A stretch of DNA of 53,341 nt from JBBRBB01 sp038206235 (GTDB taxonomy: Bacteria > Bacteroidota > Bacteroidia > Chitinophagales > Chitinophagaceae), in NCBI GenBank assembly GCA_038206235.1, contig JBBRBB010000029.1, positions 1 to 53,341 on the forward strand, read 5' to 3'. Positions 41,176 to 48,720 of the stretch are shown piece by piece. The translations under genes and the position numbers were made by a program. Within the stretch, counting starts at the first letter, position 1. Every line of letters begins with the position of its first letter. Below the pieces are notes generated by a model. The model made no database searches. It saw only the letters and a list, made by a program, of their open reading frames with translations, and was not told where the DNA came from.

Positions 41176-43038
41176 ATGAAGTGCATTAAACTTATAATAA
41201 TATTCTGCATACTTACTTTAAAAACCTTATGCCAGTTCTATAAAATTGATACCTTAAAAAAAGCGCAGGCATATCTTAATTCATATTTACATATCCAGGC
41301 TTATGGCCTTACATCGCAGGGAAATATTTATGGTTTCGGAATTAATCAATCATACAACAAAGATGGAAAAGCTTTGCCCATAGAAATTGTTCGCATTGAT
41401 TTCAATACTAAAAAGGTTCAGTACAAAATTTTGCCCACCGTATTTTCAGCAAATGGCGCTTTCTGGAATTTTGTTTTTGATATGGAAGGAAATTGTTATT
41501 TAAGCATGCACGAGCCACAGCGAAAAATTATAAAGCTTAATTTAAAGGATTCCATACAATATGTTGATTTGGGAAATCCCTTTACAGATGGTACCATATG
41601 GGTTTATTCTTTAAGCTTAGGAAGAGATGATAAACTATATTTTGGAGGAAGCAGCGCTACTTACTGGAGCAGCTTTGATACTAAAACAAACAAGTTTGAA
41701 AAACATGTACCGGTTGATTTGCAAAACGATTATGTGCTAAGCATTGCTGCAGATACTTATTATGTGTATGCACAAACAGGGCAGCGCAGCAGCGTGCAGC
41801 TATGGAGCATTAGAAAAAAGGATGATGCGAAAAAGCTTCTCTGTAAAATAACCAATACTACCCGCATAAATCTTGAAACGCATACCGATGGTATTTATGC
41901 TTCATTCAATTCAGACACGTTAAAAGGAGCGTTCAAATTGGTTAATGGGGAGATGATAAATATTGCGTCTATGCCTTCACCTGCAACTCGGTTGGCTTAT
42001 ACTGAAGTAAATGAAAAAAATCAGCCCAAAATAAATGCAGCATTCGATGCGTATCAAAACAAATTATTTTATTCGCTGAACGAACAGCCTTTCCAAAGCA
42101 TAAACATTAAAACAACAAGAATACCCGCAGGCATAAAAAAGATTTTTACGCTACCCGGTGATAGAGAACATTTTTATTTTTCAGGGGATTATTACGGCAA
42201 CTTTTATCAATACGATATTAAAAAAGATACCGCTTATATTTTAGGCGTTACCGGTTCTAACATTTATTCAGTGCTGCCTGCAGCCAAAAACAAAGTGTAT
42301 TTAGGCGGCTATCCCAGCGGTGTTATTTTGCAATGGAACCCCATGCAGCCGTGGACTACACGCAAGTTTATAGATGGCAGACTTGTTGAAGCAAACGATG
42401 AACCGGCAAATCCAAAGCTGGTAAACTATTTTAAAAGTGGTGGAAAACATGCAGCGGGTTTTCATCATACCGAGCAAATGATGTTTGATGATAAAGGTGA
42501 AATTGCAGGCGCCGGAACCGTGATACGCATTGGTGACGCAGCTTCCATTGGCATTTATAATCCTGCAACCGACAGCATTTATGGAATTGATTACTCGCCA
42601 TACACAAAGCTTGCCTTTGCAGGAATGTATAAGTGGCAAAATGTGATTGCATATTCTACCCGCAGTAATACAGGCGGTCATCCCAAGCTTTATTTTTACC
42701 AGCCTTCTTTAAATAAAATGATTGACAGCATTGACTTTGGCTACGATGATTATGGAAAAATTTATGTTGTGAATGATATATTAATCGGCATCGCTCATAA
42801 CCGTGTGTATAAAGTGAATCTGCAAACAAAAAAATTAATTGATAGCTATTCCTTCCCATCCGGCTCAAATAAAAATTCTTTTATGATGGCTGATAAAAAA
42901 ATAATTATCAGCACTGTTAATAAAATTCCTCCCTCTTTCTGGCCGGTTATCACATTACCCTATGATGATTTTTGCGAATTGAACGGAAATATTTACGCAA
43001 CTGATGGAAAGAATATTTTTAGAATTAAGAAGCAATAA
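41176..43038 (+). CDS. Predicted beta-propeller protein, exported
   Basis: 620 residues with a signal peptide (to LKTLCQ). The body is all-beta, with repeated blades of about 45-60 residues that alternate statements of the form YGLTSQGNIYGFG, FDMEGNCYLSMHE, SLGRDDKLYFGG, LPAAKNKVYLGGYPSGVI, MYKWQNVIAYSTRSN and IYATDGKNIF. This resembles two-bladed repeats of Kelch/SMP-30-like propellers. No catalytic residues can be named. It is followed by GCAATAG repeats that begin right at the stop codon. Its role is unknown. Confidence 0.7.
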   Translation: MKCIKLIIIFCILTLKTLCQFYKIDTLKKAQAYLNSYLHIQAYGLTSQGNIYGFGINQSYNKDGKALPIEIVRIDFNTKKVQYKILPTVFSANGAFWNFVFDMEGNCYLSMHEPQRKIIKLNLKDSIQYVDLGNPFTDGTIWVYSLSLGRDDKLYFGGSSATYWSSFDTKTNKFEKHVPVDLQNDYVLSIAADTYYVYAQTGQRSSVQLWSIRKKDDAKKLLCKITNTTRINLETHTDGIYASFNSDTLKGAFKLVNGEMINIASMPSPATRLAYTEVNEKNQPKINAAFDAYQNKLFYSLNEQPFQSINIKTTRIPAGIKKIFTLPGDREHFYFSGDYYGNFYQYDIKKDTAYILGVTGSNIYSVLPAAKNKVYLGGYPSGVILQWNPMQPWTTRKFIDGRLVEANDEPANPKLVNYFKSGGKHAAGFHHTEQMMFDDKGEIAGAGTVIRIGDAASIGIYNPATDSIYGIDYSPYTKLAFAGMYKWQNVIAYSTRSNTGGHPKLYFYQPSLNKMIDSIDFGYDDYGKIYVVNDILIGIAHNRVYKVNLQTKKLIDSYSFPSGSNKNSFMMADKKIIISTVNKIPPSFWPVITLPYDDFCELNGNIYATDGKNIFRIKKQ

Positions 43039-43040
43039 TC

Positions 43041-43082
43041 GCAATAGGCAATAGGCAATGGGCAATGGGCAATAGGCAATAA
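43041..43082. repeat. GCAATAG heptamer repeat, six units
   Basis: GCAATAG, GCAATAG, GCAATGG, GCAATGG, GCAATAG, GCAATAA in exact 7-bp register. A further partial unit follows, and AAGCAATAATC precedes it at the stop codon of the propeller gene. Confidence 0.85.
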
Positions 43083-43180
43083 AGGCAATACCTAAAAAAA
43101 CAATTCCTTTGCTGTAACATTTCATCCATTATATCGTTTACCAGCAGTTCAATTGAAAACAGCACAAGCATACACTGCTT

Positions 43181-43666
43181 ATGACAGACAGAGAATACAA
43201 TGAATGCGTAAATCAATATGCCGATAATGTTTTTCGCTTTATTGTGAAAAGCCTGCGGCATGAAGAAGATGCAAGGGATATAGTTCAAACGGCTTTTGAA
43301 AAGTTATGGCGTAACCGGGATGTGGTAGAAAACGAAAAATGCAAGAGCTACCTGTTTACGGTTGCTTATAACCAAATGATTGACCATTTAAGAAAGGCGA
43401 AGAGAATTTTTTTGAAGAATGAATTTCATGCAGAAACAAAAGTGCATCACGAGCCGGTAAATGATATGAGAAAGAATTTGCAGCAGGCTCTTAACAGGCT
43501 GAATGAAACGCAGAAAAGTCTTGTATTGCTGAAAGATTATGAAGGATATACTTATGAAGAAATAGGTGAGATTACAGGTTTAAGCGAAAGCCAGGTAAAG
43601 GTTTATCTGCACCGTGCAAGAATTACTTTAAGAAACTATTTGGTAAGCCCGGAGAATGTAATGTGA
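43181..43666 (+). CDS. ECF-type RNA polymerase sigma factor
   Basis: 161 residues. Sigma region 2: CVNQYADNVFRFIVKSLRHEEDARDIVQTAFEKLWRNRD..., with YLFTVAYNQMIDHLRKAKR. Sigma region 4: LNETQKSLVLLKDYEGYTYEEIGEITGLSESQVKVYLHRAR. Directs polymerase to envelope or stress promoters. Followed by a membrane-anchored protein that is likely its anti-sigma partner and a barrel protein that may belong to the same regulon. Confidence 0.92.
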   Translation: MTDREYNECVNQYADNVFRFIVKSLRHEEDARDIVQTAFEKLWRNRDVVENEKCKSYLFTVAYNQMIDHLRKAKRIFLKNEFHAETKVHHEPVNDMRKNLQQALNRLNETQKSLVLLKDYEGYTYEEIGEITGLSESQVKVYLHRARITLRNYLVSPENVM

Positions 43667-43688
43667 GGATAGTTGATTAGTTTAATTT

Positions 43689-43736
43689 CTGAATTGTTGA
43701 ATTGCTGAATTGTTGAATTGTTGAATTGTTGAATCG
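43689..43736. repeat. Octamer repeat TTGAATTG, six units
   Basis: CTGAATTG, TTGAATTG, CTGAATTG, TTGAATTG, TTGAATTG, TTGAATCG in exact 8-bp register. It continues into AAAAACGAGAAACCAGAAAACG up to the start codon of the next gene, so it fills the space between sigma and anti-sigma-like genes. Confidence 0.85.
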
Positions 43737-43761
43737 AAAAACGAGAAACCAGAAAACGAAA

Positions 43762-44964
43762 ATGATAACCAGGAATAATTACGAAGAATATTTTTTACTC
43801 TATACCGATGATGAGTTAAACGCTCAGCAGCGCAGCGAAGTGGAATTGTTTGCAGCAGAAAATACTGACCTTGCTCAGGAGCTAAAATTATTGCAGCAAT
43901 TGCGGGCAGTGCCCGATGAAGAAATTATTTTTGATGATAAAGCATCTCTCTTTAAAAGCGATGTTTTAGATGATATTGCTCTTAACTACGAAGAATATTT
44001 TTTGCTTTTTATAGATAATGAATTAACCGAAGCTCAAAGAGATGAAGTAAACAAATTTTTACTTCATCATCCGCAACACCGGCAGGCTTTTACTTTATTG
44101 AAGCAAACCGTTCTTCCCCGCGAACAAATCGAATTCACAAATAAGGAAACTCTTTATAAGTATACTGAAACAGTAAAAAGAATTGTTCCGTTCAATTTTA
44201 TGCGCATCGCTGCTGCCGCAGCATTTATTGGGGCAGGCATTCTATTTTGGTGGCTATTGAATGCTCCTGCACATAACATACAAATTGCAAATAACAAGGG
44301 AACAGAACAACAGGATAAACAACAAAAGCAGGCATTAAAACAACCTGATACAAATAATGCATCAACGCAAAAACAAAAGAATGAATTAGCAACTGCAGGT
44401 TCAAAACCCGATGAAGAAAAACAAACGCAGCCAAATAATAATTTACAGGTTGCTAAAAATTCGAGTGCAAAAAATAATATATCAGCATCAAATCAAAAAT
44501 GGTCAGACCCGGGACGGTCAGACCATGTAGACCAGGGACAGCCTGTTCCGCAAAGGCGGAAGTCAGACCATAAATATGCTGACACTGAATTTTTAATAGC
44601 CAATGAAAGGACTTCCATCATCAAGCAAAAGAATATTCAGGAAGAAGATATCCAGGAGCCGCCGCAGCCATCATACAACAATAAAAATAATATTGATAAT
44701 AATAAAAGTGTGCCCGCACAAAATGATATTGGATCAAACAATAATAAAACTGAAAACTATACTGTAACCCCGGTTGCCTTCAAAGAAATAAACACCAGCG
44801 AAGATGACAAGTCTTTCTACGTTGGCAACTTAAATCTTAATAAGGACAAGGTAAAAAGCTTATTTAAAAAAGCGGGCAAGCTCTTTGGCGATAAAGCCCG
44901 CAATTACGCTAACGACGATGGCAAACTGCAGGTTGCCAATCTTCAATTCAATGAAAACAAATAA
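43762..44964 (+). CDS. Membrane-anchored anti-sigma-like protein with duplicated N-terminal domain
   Basis: 400 residues from ATG at 43762; the upstream in-frame start lies in a repeat. Two tandem copies of a roughly 65-residue domain begin NNYEEYFLLYTDDELNAQQ (about 3-65) and LNYEEYFLLFIDNELTEAQ (about 75-140). Each resembles the zinc-less anti-sigma N-terminal region that holds ECF factors. A transmembrane helix (FMRIAAAAAFIGAGILFWWLL) then leads to a periplasmic, Gln/Asn/Lys-rich low-complexity tail. In the tail, 44499-44572 is a REP-like element in frame (encoding WSDPGRSDHVDQGQPVPQRR). It follows the sigma gene and precedes the barrel gene by 23 bp. Confidence 0.7.
   Translation: MITRNNYEEYFLLYTDDELNAQQRSEVELFAAENTDLAQELKLLQQLRAVPDEEIIFDDKASLFKSDVLDDIALNYEEYFLLFIDNELTEAQRDEVNKFLLHHPQHRQAFTLLKQTVLPREQIEFTNKETLYKYTETVKRIVPFNFMRIAAAAAFIGAGILFWWLLNAPAHNIQIANNKGTEQQDKQQKQALKQPDTNNASTQKQKNELATAGSKPDEEKQTQPNNNLQVAKNSSAKNNISASNQKWSDPGRSDHVDQGQPVPQRRKSDHKYADTEFLIANERTSIIKQKNIQEEDIQEPPQPSYNNKNNIDNNKSVPAQNDIGSNNNKTENYTVTPVAFKEINTSEDDKSFYVGNLNLNKDKVKSLFKKAGKLFGDKARNYANDDGKLQVANLQFNENK
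44499..44572. repeat. REP-like element inside a coding region, GGTCAGACC family
   Basis: The first 28 bp equal 31671-31698. A second part follows with CAGGGACAGCC, hairpin TCCGC-AAAG-GCGGA, and GTCAGACCAT. The reading frame stays open through it. Confidence 0.75.
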
Positions 44965-44987
44965 TCAGAAACATCAATCAATAATTT

Positions 44988-45887
44988 ATGAACAGGCTCT
45001 TTCTATCAATGGCAATCTTGTTGCTTTCCTATACTGCATTTTCACAGGAAGATACAACAGCGAAAAATAAAAATGATACGGTGCGTGTAGGCAATTTTAT
45101 TATCATCAAAAAAAATAAAAAAGACCAATCAGATACTTCGAAAGACAGGCACTATACAATTGATGTAAACATTAGTCACAATAATAACAATGATGAAGAT
45201 AACGATGAGGATAATGATGAAACCGTTCACGTGCATCACCGGAACATAAGCACCAATTATTTCATTTTCGATTTGGGCTTTGCCAACTGGACAGATAATA
45301 CCGATTACACTTCAGATAAAGTGCAAGCTTTTTTAATTGCAGATTCCCCCGCACAGCCCTTTACAAAAGATGATTTAAAATTGAGCACCGGCAAATCTTC
45401 CAACGTAAACCTCTGGCTTTTTATGCAAAAGCTCAATGTATCAAAGCATTTGCTTAACCTGAAATATGGACTGGGACTCGAAATGTACAACTACCGTTAT
45501 AAAACCAATATATCGTACACTGATAATCCCGCTCAGATTTTCAGAGACTCAATTAATTTCTCAAAGAACAAACTGTATGCGGGTTATGTAACGGTGCCCT
45601 TGATGATAAACCTGAATGCAACGCCCGAAAAAAAGCATGGCTTTAGTGTAAGCGCCGGAGTTAGTGCGGGCTATCGTATTGGCAGCCACACCAAACAAAT
45701 AAGCGATGAGCGTGGCAAAGACAAAACGCATGGCGATTTTAATTTAAACCCCTGGCGTTTTGCTTACGTAGCCGAAGTGGGTCTTGGTCCGGTGCGCCTG
45801 TATGGAAGCTACAATATTAATCCGCTTTATCAAACAGCGGTAAAGCAATATCCATATACCGTTGGGCTGCGGTTTAGTAATTGGTAG
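44988..45887 (+). CDS. Outer-membrane beta-barrel protein
   Basis: 299 residues with signal peptide (SYTAFSQ). A low-complexity Asn/Asp/His stretch (about 65-80, HNNNNDEDNDEDNDETVHVHH) follows, then alternating-residue strands: TNYFIFDLGFANWTD, LNLKYGLGLEMYNYRY, LYAGYVTVPLMINLNATP, FSVSAGVSAGYRIGSHT, LYGSYNINPLYQ, with a terminal aromatic (RFSNW), as in barrels of the PorT/OmpW type. Possibly controlled by the sigma factor two genes upstream. Confidence 0.8.
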   Translation: MNRLFLSMAILLLSYTAFSQEDTTAKNKNDTVRVGNFIIIKKNKKDQSDTSKDRHYTIDVNISHNNNNDEDNDEDNDETVHVHHRNISTNYFIFDLGFANWTDNTDYTSDKVQAFLIADSPAQPFTKDDLKLSTGKSSNVNLWLFMQKLNVSKHLLNLKYGLGLEMYNYRYKTNISYTDNPAQIFRDSINFSKNKLYAGYVTVPLMINLNATPEKKHGFSVSAGVSAGYRIGSHTKQISDERGKDKTHGDFNLNPWRFAYVAEVGLGPVRLYGSYNINPLYQTAVKQYPYTVGLRFSNW

Positions 45888-45893
45888 AAGCAT

Positions 45894-45926
45894 AAACCTC
45901 ACTGGTCTTAAAGACCTGTGAGGTTT
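45894..45926. repeat. REP-like palindrome, CCTCACAGGTC family
   Basis: AAACCTCACTGGTCTT ... AAGACCTGTGAGGTTT. Imperfect copy of 46142-46174; just past the barrel gene stop, so it may also act as a terminator. Confidence 0.7.
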
Positions 45927-46110
45927 ATTCTGCTAATGCCAACTGATGACTGATGACTGAGAACTTTTTATGATACCGACTTTAGTTCTTCGTGGTCTCG
46001 TCGTGATGACGAGATTGTGTCACTCCTTTGTACGTTCCGTTTTCATGGCATCTGCAGTTCGCGGTAGTAACAACTTTTCGCATTTTTAGTTTTCTCTTAT
46101 GTGCAAAACG

Positions 46111-46136
46111 GTCCCGATTTCTATCGGGACTTTTTT
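46111..46136 (+). terminator. Rho-independent terminator-like hairpin
   Basis: Perfect GTCCCGAT (46111-46118), loop TTCT, ATCGGGAC (46123-46130), then six T. No called gene ends right before it, so it may belong to a lost gene or to the repeat cluster. Confidence 0.55.
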
Positions 46137-46139
46137 ACA

Positions 46140-46310
46140 ATAAACCTCACAGGTCTTTAAGACCTGTGAGGTTTTTAACGGCATTAATTTTCTTTCCTGC
46201 TTTAGGTCCTCTTTTACCTGCCTCCACGAAATAGTTTCTTCAATTTTGCGCAGTTCAAAACCGATTATATCATACACATCGTCAAGCTGCTCTTCATCTT
46301 TTGCAAGAAC
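46140..46310 (-). pseudogene. Possible small-antitoxin-like fragment
   Basis: On the minus strand the frame encodes AKDEEQLDDVYDIIGFELRK followed by IEETISWRQVKEDLKQERKL, which reads like the C-terminal part of a small acidic antitoxin. It then runs into the REP palindrome. Upstream the frame is closed by a TGA. No toxin gene is beside it. Weak call. Confidence 0.25.
46142..46174. repeat. REP-like palindrome, CCTCACAGGTC family (perfect copy)
   Basis: AAACCTCACAGGTCTT, centre T, AAGACCTGTGAGGTTT: perfect 16-bp arms. A half copy AAACCTCACAGGTTT is at 46459-46473. The 714-bp gap 45888-46601 holds these palindromes, the hairpin at 46111 and the possible fragment at 46140-46310. Confidence 0.75.
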
Positions 46311-46601
46311 ACAAGGTCAATTTGCATCAGCTGATGATTTTTCGTTTCATTCTTTAATATACAATTGCTTCCATACAACTTTTTTCTCCAAAGGAGTCCT
46401 TCTGACAAATTTAGTCCAAATTATTTGTGTTAAAAAATGATAAACCGTCAGATTCAAAAAACCTCACAGGTTTTTTTCTTAGCAATTTTTTAATACTTCT
46501 TGCATAATCACAAAATCATTTTTCCGTTCTTACTTCATCGCTCCATTTTTTACTTACCACAATTTTATTTTTTTTGAATTTTAAAATCCCTGATTATTAT
46601 T

Positions 46602-47126
46602 ATGCAGAAAAGAATGCTGCCTGCTGCCGCCGTGTGTGTGCTGTTAATCATCAGCACTTCATTTGTACCTAAAAATGCCGACTACAAAAACTTTTATATT
46701 GTAGTGGACAAAAGCAGCTATGAGCTGCATGTTTTTGACGATAAGGGCTGGCTGGTTACTTATCCCGTTGTGTTTGGCTGCAATGATTTGAGCGATAAAT
46801 TAATGGAGGGCGACCGCAAAACTCCCGAAGGTACTTTTACCATTGTAAGCAAGCGTGTGCATGAAAAATGGGACAGATTTATGATGCTCGATTATCCAAA
46901 TGAAGAGAGCTATGCTAAATTCAATGAGCGTAAAGCGCAAAGAATGATTCCGCAATCCGCGAAAATTGGCGGCGGCATTGGCATTCACGGCACATGGCCA
47001 CATGAAGACTTTTCTATTAACCGTTATAAGAACTGGACGCTTGGCTGCATAAGCCTTAGAAACGAGGACGTGGAAGAGCTGTTTAGCATGATACCCGTTG
47101 GCACTAAAGTAACGATAAGAAAGTAG
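46602..47126 (+). CDS. L,D-transpeptidase family protein (YkuD)
   Basis: 174 residues with an N-terminal hydrophobic export signal. YkuD domain: FYIVVDKSSYELHVFDDKGW, VVFGCNDLSDKLMEGDRKTPEGTF, then GIGIHGTWPHEDFSI and catalytic NWTLGCISLRNEDVEEL (Cys in TLGCISL, His in IHGT). Members cross-link or remodel peptidoglycan, or anchor lipoprotein to it. Convergent with the hydrolase gene. Confidence 0.9.
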   Translation: MQKRMLPAAAVCVLLIISTSFVPKNADYKNFYIVVDKSSYELHVFDDKGWLVTYPVVFGCNDLSDKLMEGDRKTPEGTFTIVSKRVHEKWDRFMMLDYPNEESYAKFNERKAQRMIPQSAKIGGGIGIHGTWPHEDFSINRYKNWTLGCISLRNEDVEELFSMIPVGTKVTIRK

Positions 47127-47127
47127 G

Positions 47128-47172
47128 CAGTTTTCAGTTGCCAGTTTGCCAACTGCTGACTGCCTGACTGCC
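47128..47172. repeat. Imperfect CAGTTGCCAGTTTGCC-type repeats between convergent genes
   Basis: CAGTTTTCAGTTGCCAGTTTG, GCCAACTGCTGACTGCC, TGACTGCC follow each other in the 48-bp gap between two stop codons. Also inverted: CAGTTTGCC / GGCAACTG-like. Another patch of the same style is at 45939-45962. Confidence 0.6.
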
Positions 47173-47174
47173 AA

Positions 47175-48137
47175 CTATTTCACCGGCTCGTTAAGAAAGT
47201 CTATCACCGTTTTACTCCATAAATCGGGAAGCTTTGCATAATAGCTTTCATGCCCGCATTTGGGATAATGCATTATTCTTTTTTCTTTTGATGAAAGACT
47301 TTCCAGCACCTGTTGCGATTCTTTTTCGGTAACACGATGATCTTCCGCTCCTCTTTCAATCAACACAGGGCAATAAATGTTTTTACCATACTTCCAGTTG
47401 GCATTATTGAATTGCCAGTGCCCTTCCTCAACACTCATCCAAAAAGTTACCAATACACCAAAGGGTTCGGGGGGCGCCCTCATCATGCGGCATCTGCCCT
47501 CTACAGCATTCATCATAGAGCCAAAGGCTGCATCGCAAATAATTTTTGAGGGCTTTAAACCAAATAGCCCGGTAGCTCTTATTTCTGTTGCACCGCCAAG
47601 CGACTGCCCGTAAAAAGCAATATTTTTTTCGCCGCCAGATTCTACATAATCATAAGCAGCTTTTATATCATTCACCTCACGCATTCCGAAATAAGTAACA
47701 TAGCCTTCGCTTTCAGCCTGCCCTCTGAAATCTATGGTGAAAACATTCCACCCGGCATTATAAAACACCCGGATTTCATCAGCCATTCCGCCGCGGCTTG
47801 CTCTTTGTCCGTGAAAAGCGCAAACAGTTCCTCTAATTGTATCGGCTGAGGGATGCTTGAAATACCAGGCGGCAAGCTTTACTCCATCATCTGTTGTAAG
47901 TGTAAGGTCTGTATGTGCAATAGGAGGTGGTGGAACGAGTGTGCTTTTATTAAATTTTTGTCCAAATACTATGTACTTAATTTTACCGCCCGGGCTAAGC
48001 TTGGAGAATTCCACCTCTTTAACTGTGCCAGGCTCAAAAAAATGAGTGATGTAATAAGCATTAAAAGCAGAAATAACATTGAGCAGAATAAATACAAAGA
48101 GAAAGAACCAGCCAAGAACCTTGAGTAATCTTCTCAT
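47175..48137 (-). CDS. Alpha/beta hydrolase (membrane-anchored)
   Basis: 320 residues. An N-terminal transmembrane anchor (VLGWFFLFVFILLNVISAF), then an alpha/beta hydrolase fold: VCAFHGQRASRGGM (oxyanion loop), VFTIDFRGQAESEG, the nucleophile elbow AFYGQSLGGATEIRA (Ser), ERGAEDHRVTEKE (Asp) and PKCGHESYYAKL (His). Resembles the BEM46/Abhd13-like serine hydrolases. Substrate unknown. Confidence 0.87.
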   Translation of the reverse strand: MRRLLKVLGWFFLFVFILLNVISAFNAYYITHFFEPGTVKEVEFSKLSPGGKIKYIVFGQKFNKSTLVPPPPIAHTDLTLTTDDGVKLAAWYFKHPSADTIRGTVCAFHGQRASRGGMADEIRVFYNAGWNVFTIDFRGQAESEGYVTYFGMREVNDIKAAYDYVESGGEKNIAFYGQSLGGATEIRATGLFGLKPSKIICDAAFGSMMNAVEGRCRMMRAPPEPFGVLVTFWMSVEEGHWQFNNANWKYGKNIYCPVLIERGAEDHRVTEKESQQVLESLSSKEKRIMHYPKCGHESYYAKLPDLWSKTVIDFLNEPVK

Positions 48138-48221
48138 AAATGTTGCCGGTTGTTTTTATTAATAGTTTCGTGAGAGTTTAAAAAGCATTCAATAGTTCAC
48201 AATTTTTATTTGAACGAATGC

Positions 48222-48381
48222 TTATATAAAAAATTTTAGAAGGGCGAATGTAGCAGCAAGTTGAGAAGCCCAAAAAATAAACATCCATTTTATTAATTCA
48301 GCTTTGGTGTTGCCGATTTCTCTTGCCAGATCTTCTTTCGTGGCAAATATTTCTTTAAGCGCTTCCACTAACGTTTTATAT
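48222..48381 (-). pseudogene. Partial duplicate of the neighbouring small membrane protein
   Basis: On the minus strand it encodes LVEALKEIFATKEDLAREIG...KAELIKWMFIFWASQLAATFALLKFFI and stop. This matches the C-terminal half of the protein at 48403-48669. There is no N-terminal half or good start. DNA identity is high over 48248-48300 versus 48428-48480. Confidence 0.65.
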
Positions 48382-48402
48382 TTAGAATATCATTTTATTA
48401 GC

Positions 48403-48669
48403 TCACATAAAAAATTTCAAAAAGGCAAATGTAGCAGCAAGTTGAGAAGCCCAAAAAATAAACATCCATTTTATTATTTCTGCTCTTGTATTTACCAAAT
48501 CCTCTTTCGTGGCAAATATTTCTTTAAAATCTTTTAAGCGGTCATCAACTTGTTTTTGAGTAACTGATTCGGCTTTATTAGATTCAAAAAAATCAAATAA
48601 AGTCTCGGCTTCTTTTTCGCCAAACCTGGTTTTAAAAATTTCGTATGCCTTTAACTCTGCCGTTTTCAT
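48403..48669 (-). CDS. Small coiled-coil, membrane-anchored protein (DUF1640/CCDC90-like)
   Basis: 88 residues. Helical, charged N-terminal part (ELKAYEIFKTRFGEKEAETLFDFF, then KDFKEIFATKEDLVNTRAEI), followed by one C-terminal transmembrane helix (WMFIFWASQLAATFAFLKFF). This arrangement fits the DUF1640-type coiled-coil proteins, which often lie in accessory regions. Function unknown. A partial tandem copy lies downstream at 48222-48381. Confidence 0.75.
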   Translation of the reverse strand: MKTAELKAYEIFKTRFGEKEAETLFDFFESNKAESVTQKQVDDRLKDFKEIFATKEDLVNTRAEIIKWMFIFWASQLAATFAFLKFFM

Positions 48670-48720
48670 ATATCAAATATAAAAATTATTGCTGTAGTAC
48701 AAATTATAGAATTCATAACC

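Noticed and set aside
16242..43736. CRISPR arrays
   Set aside because: All tandem repeats have units of 7-21 bp with no unique spacers between them, and no cas gene is present.
46028..46440. Plus-strand ORFs in the gap after the barrel gene
   Set aside because: They run through REP palindromes and the hairpin, with no motif or ribosome-binding context.
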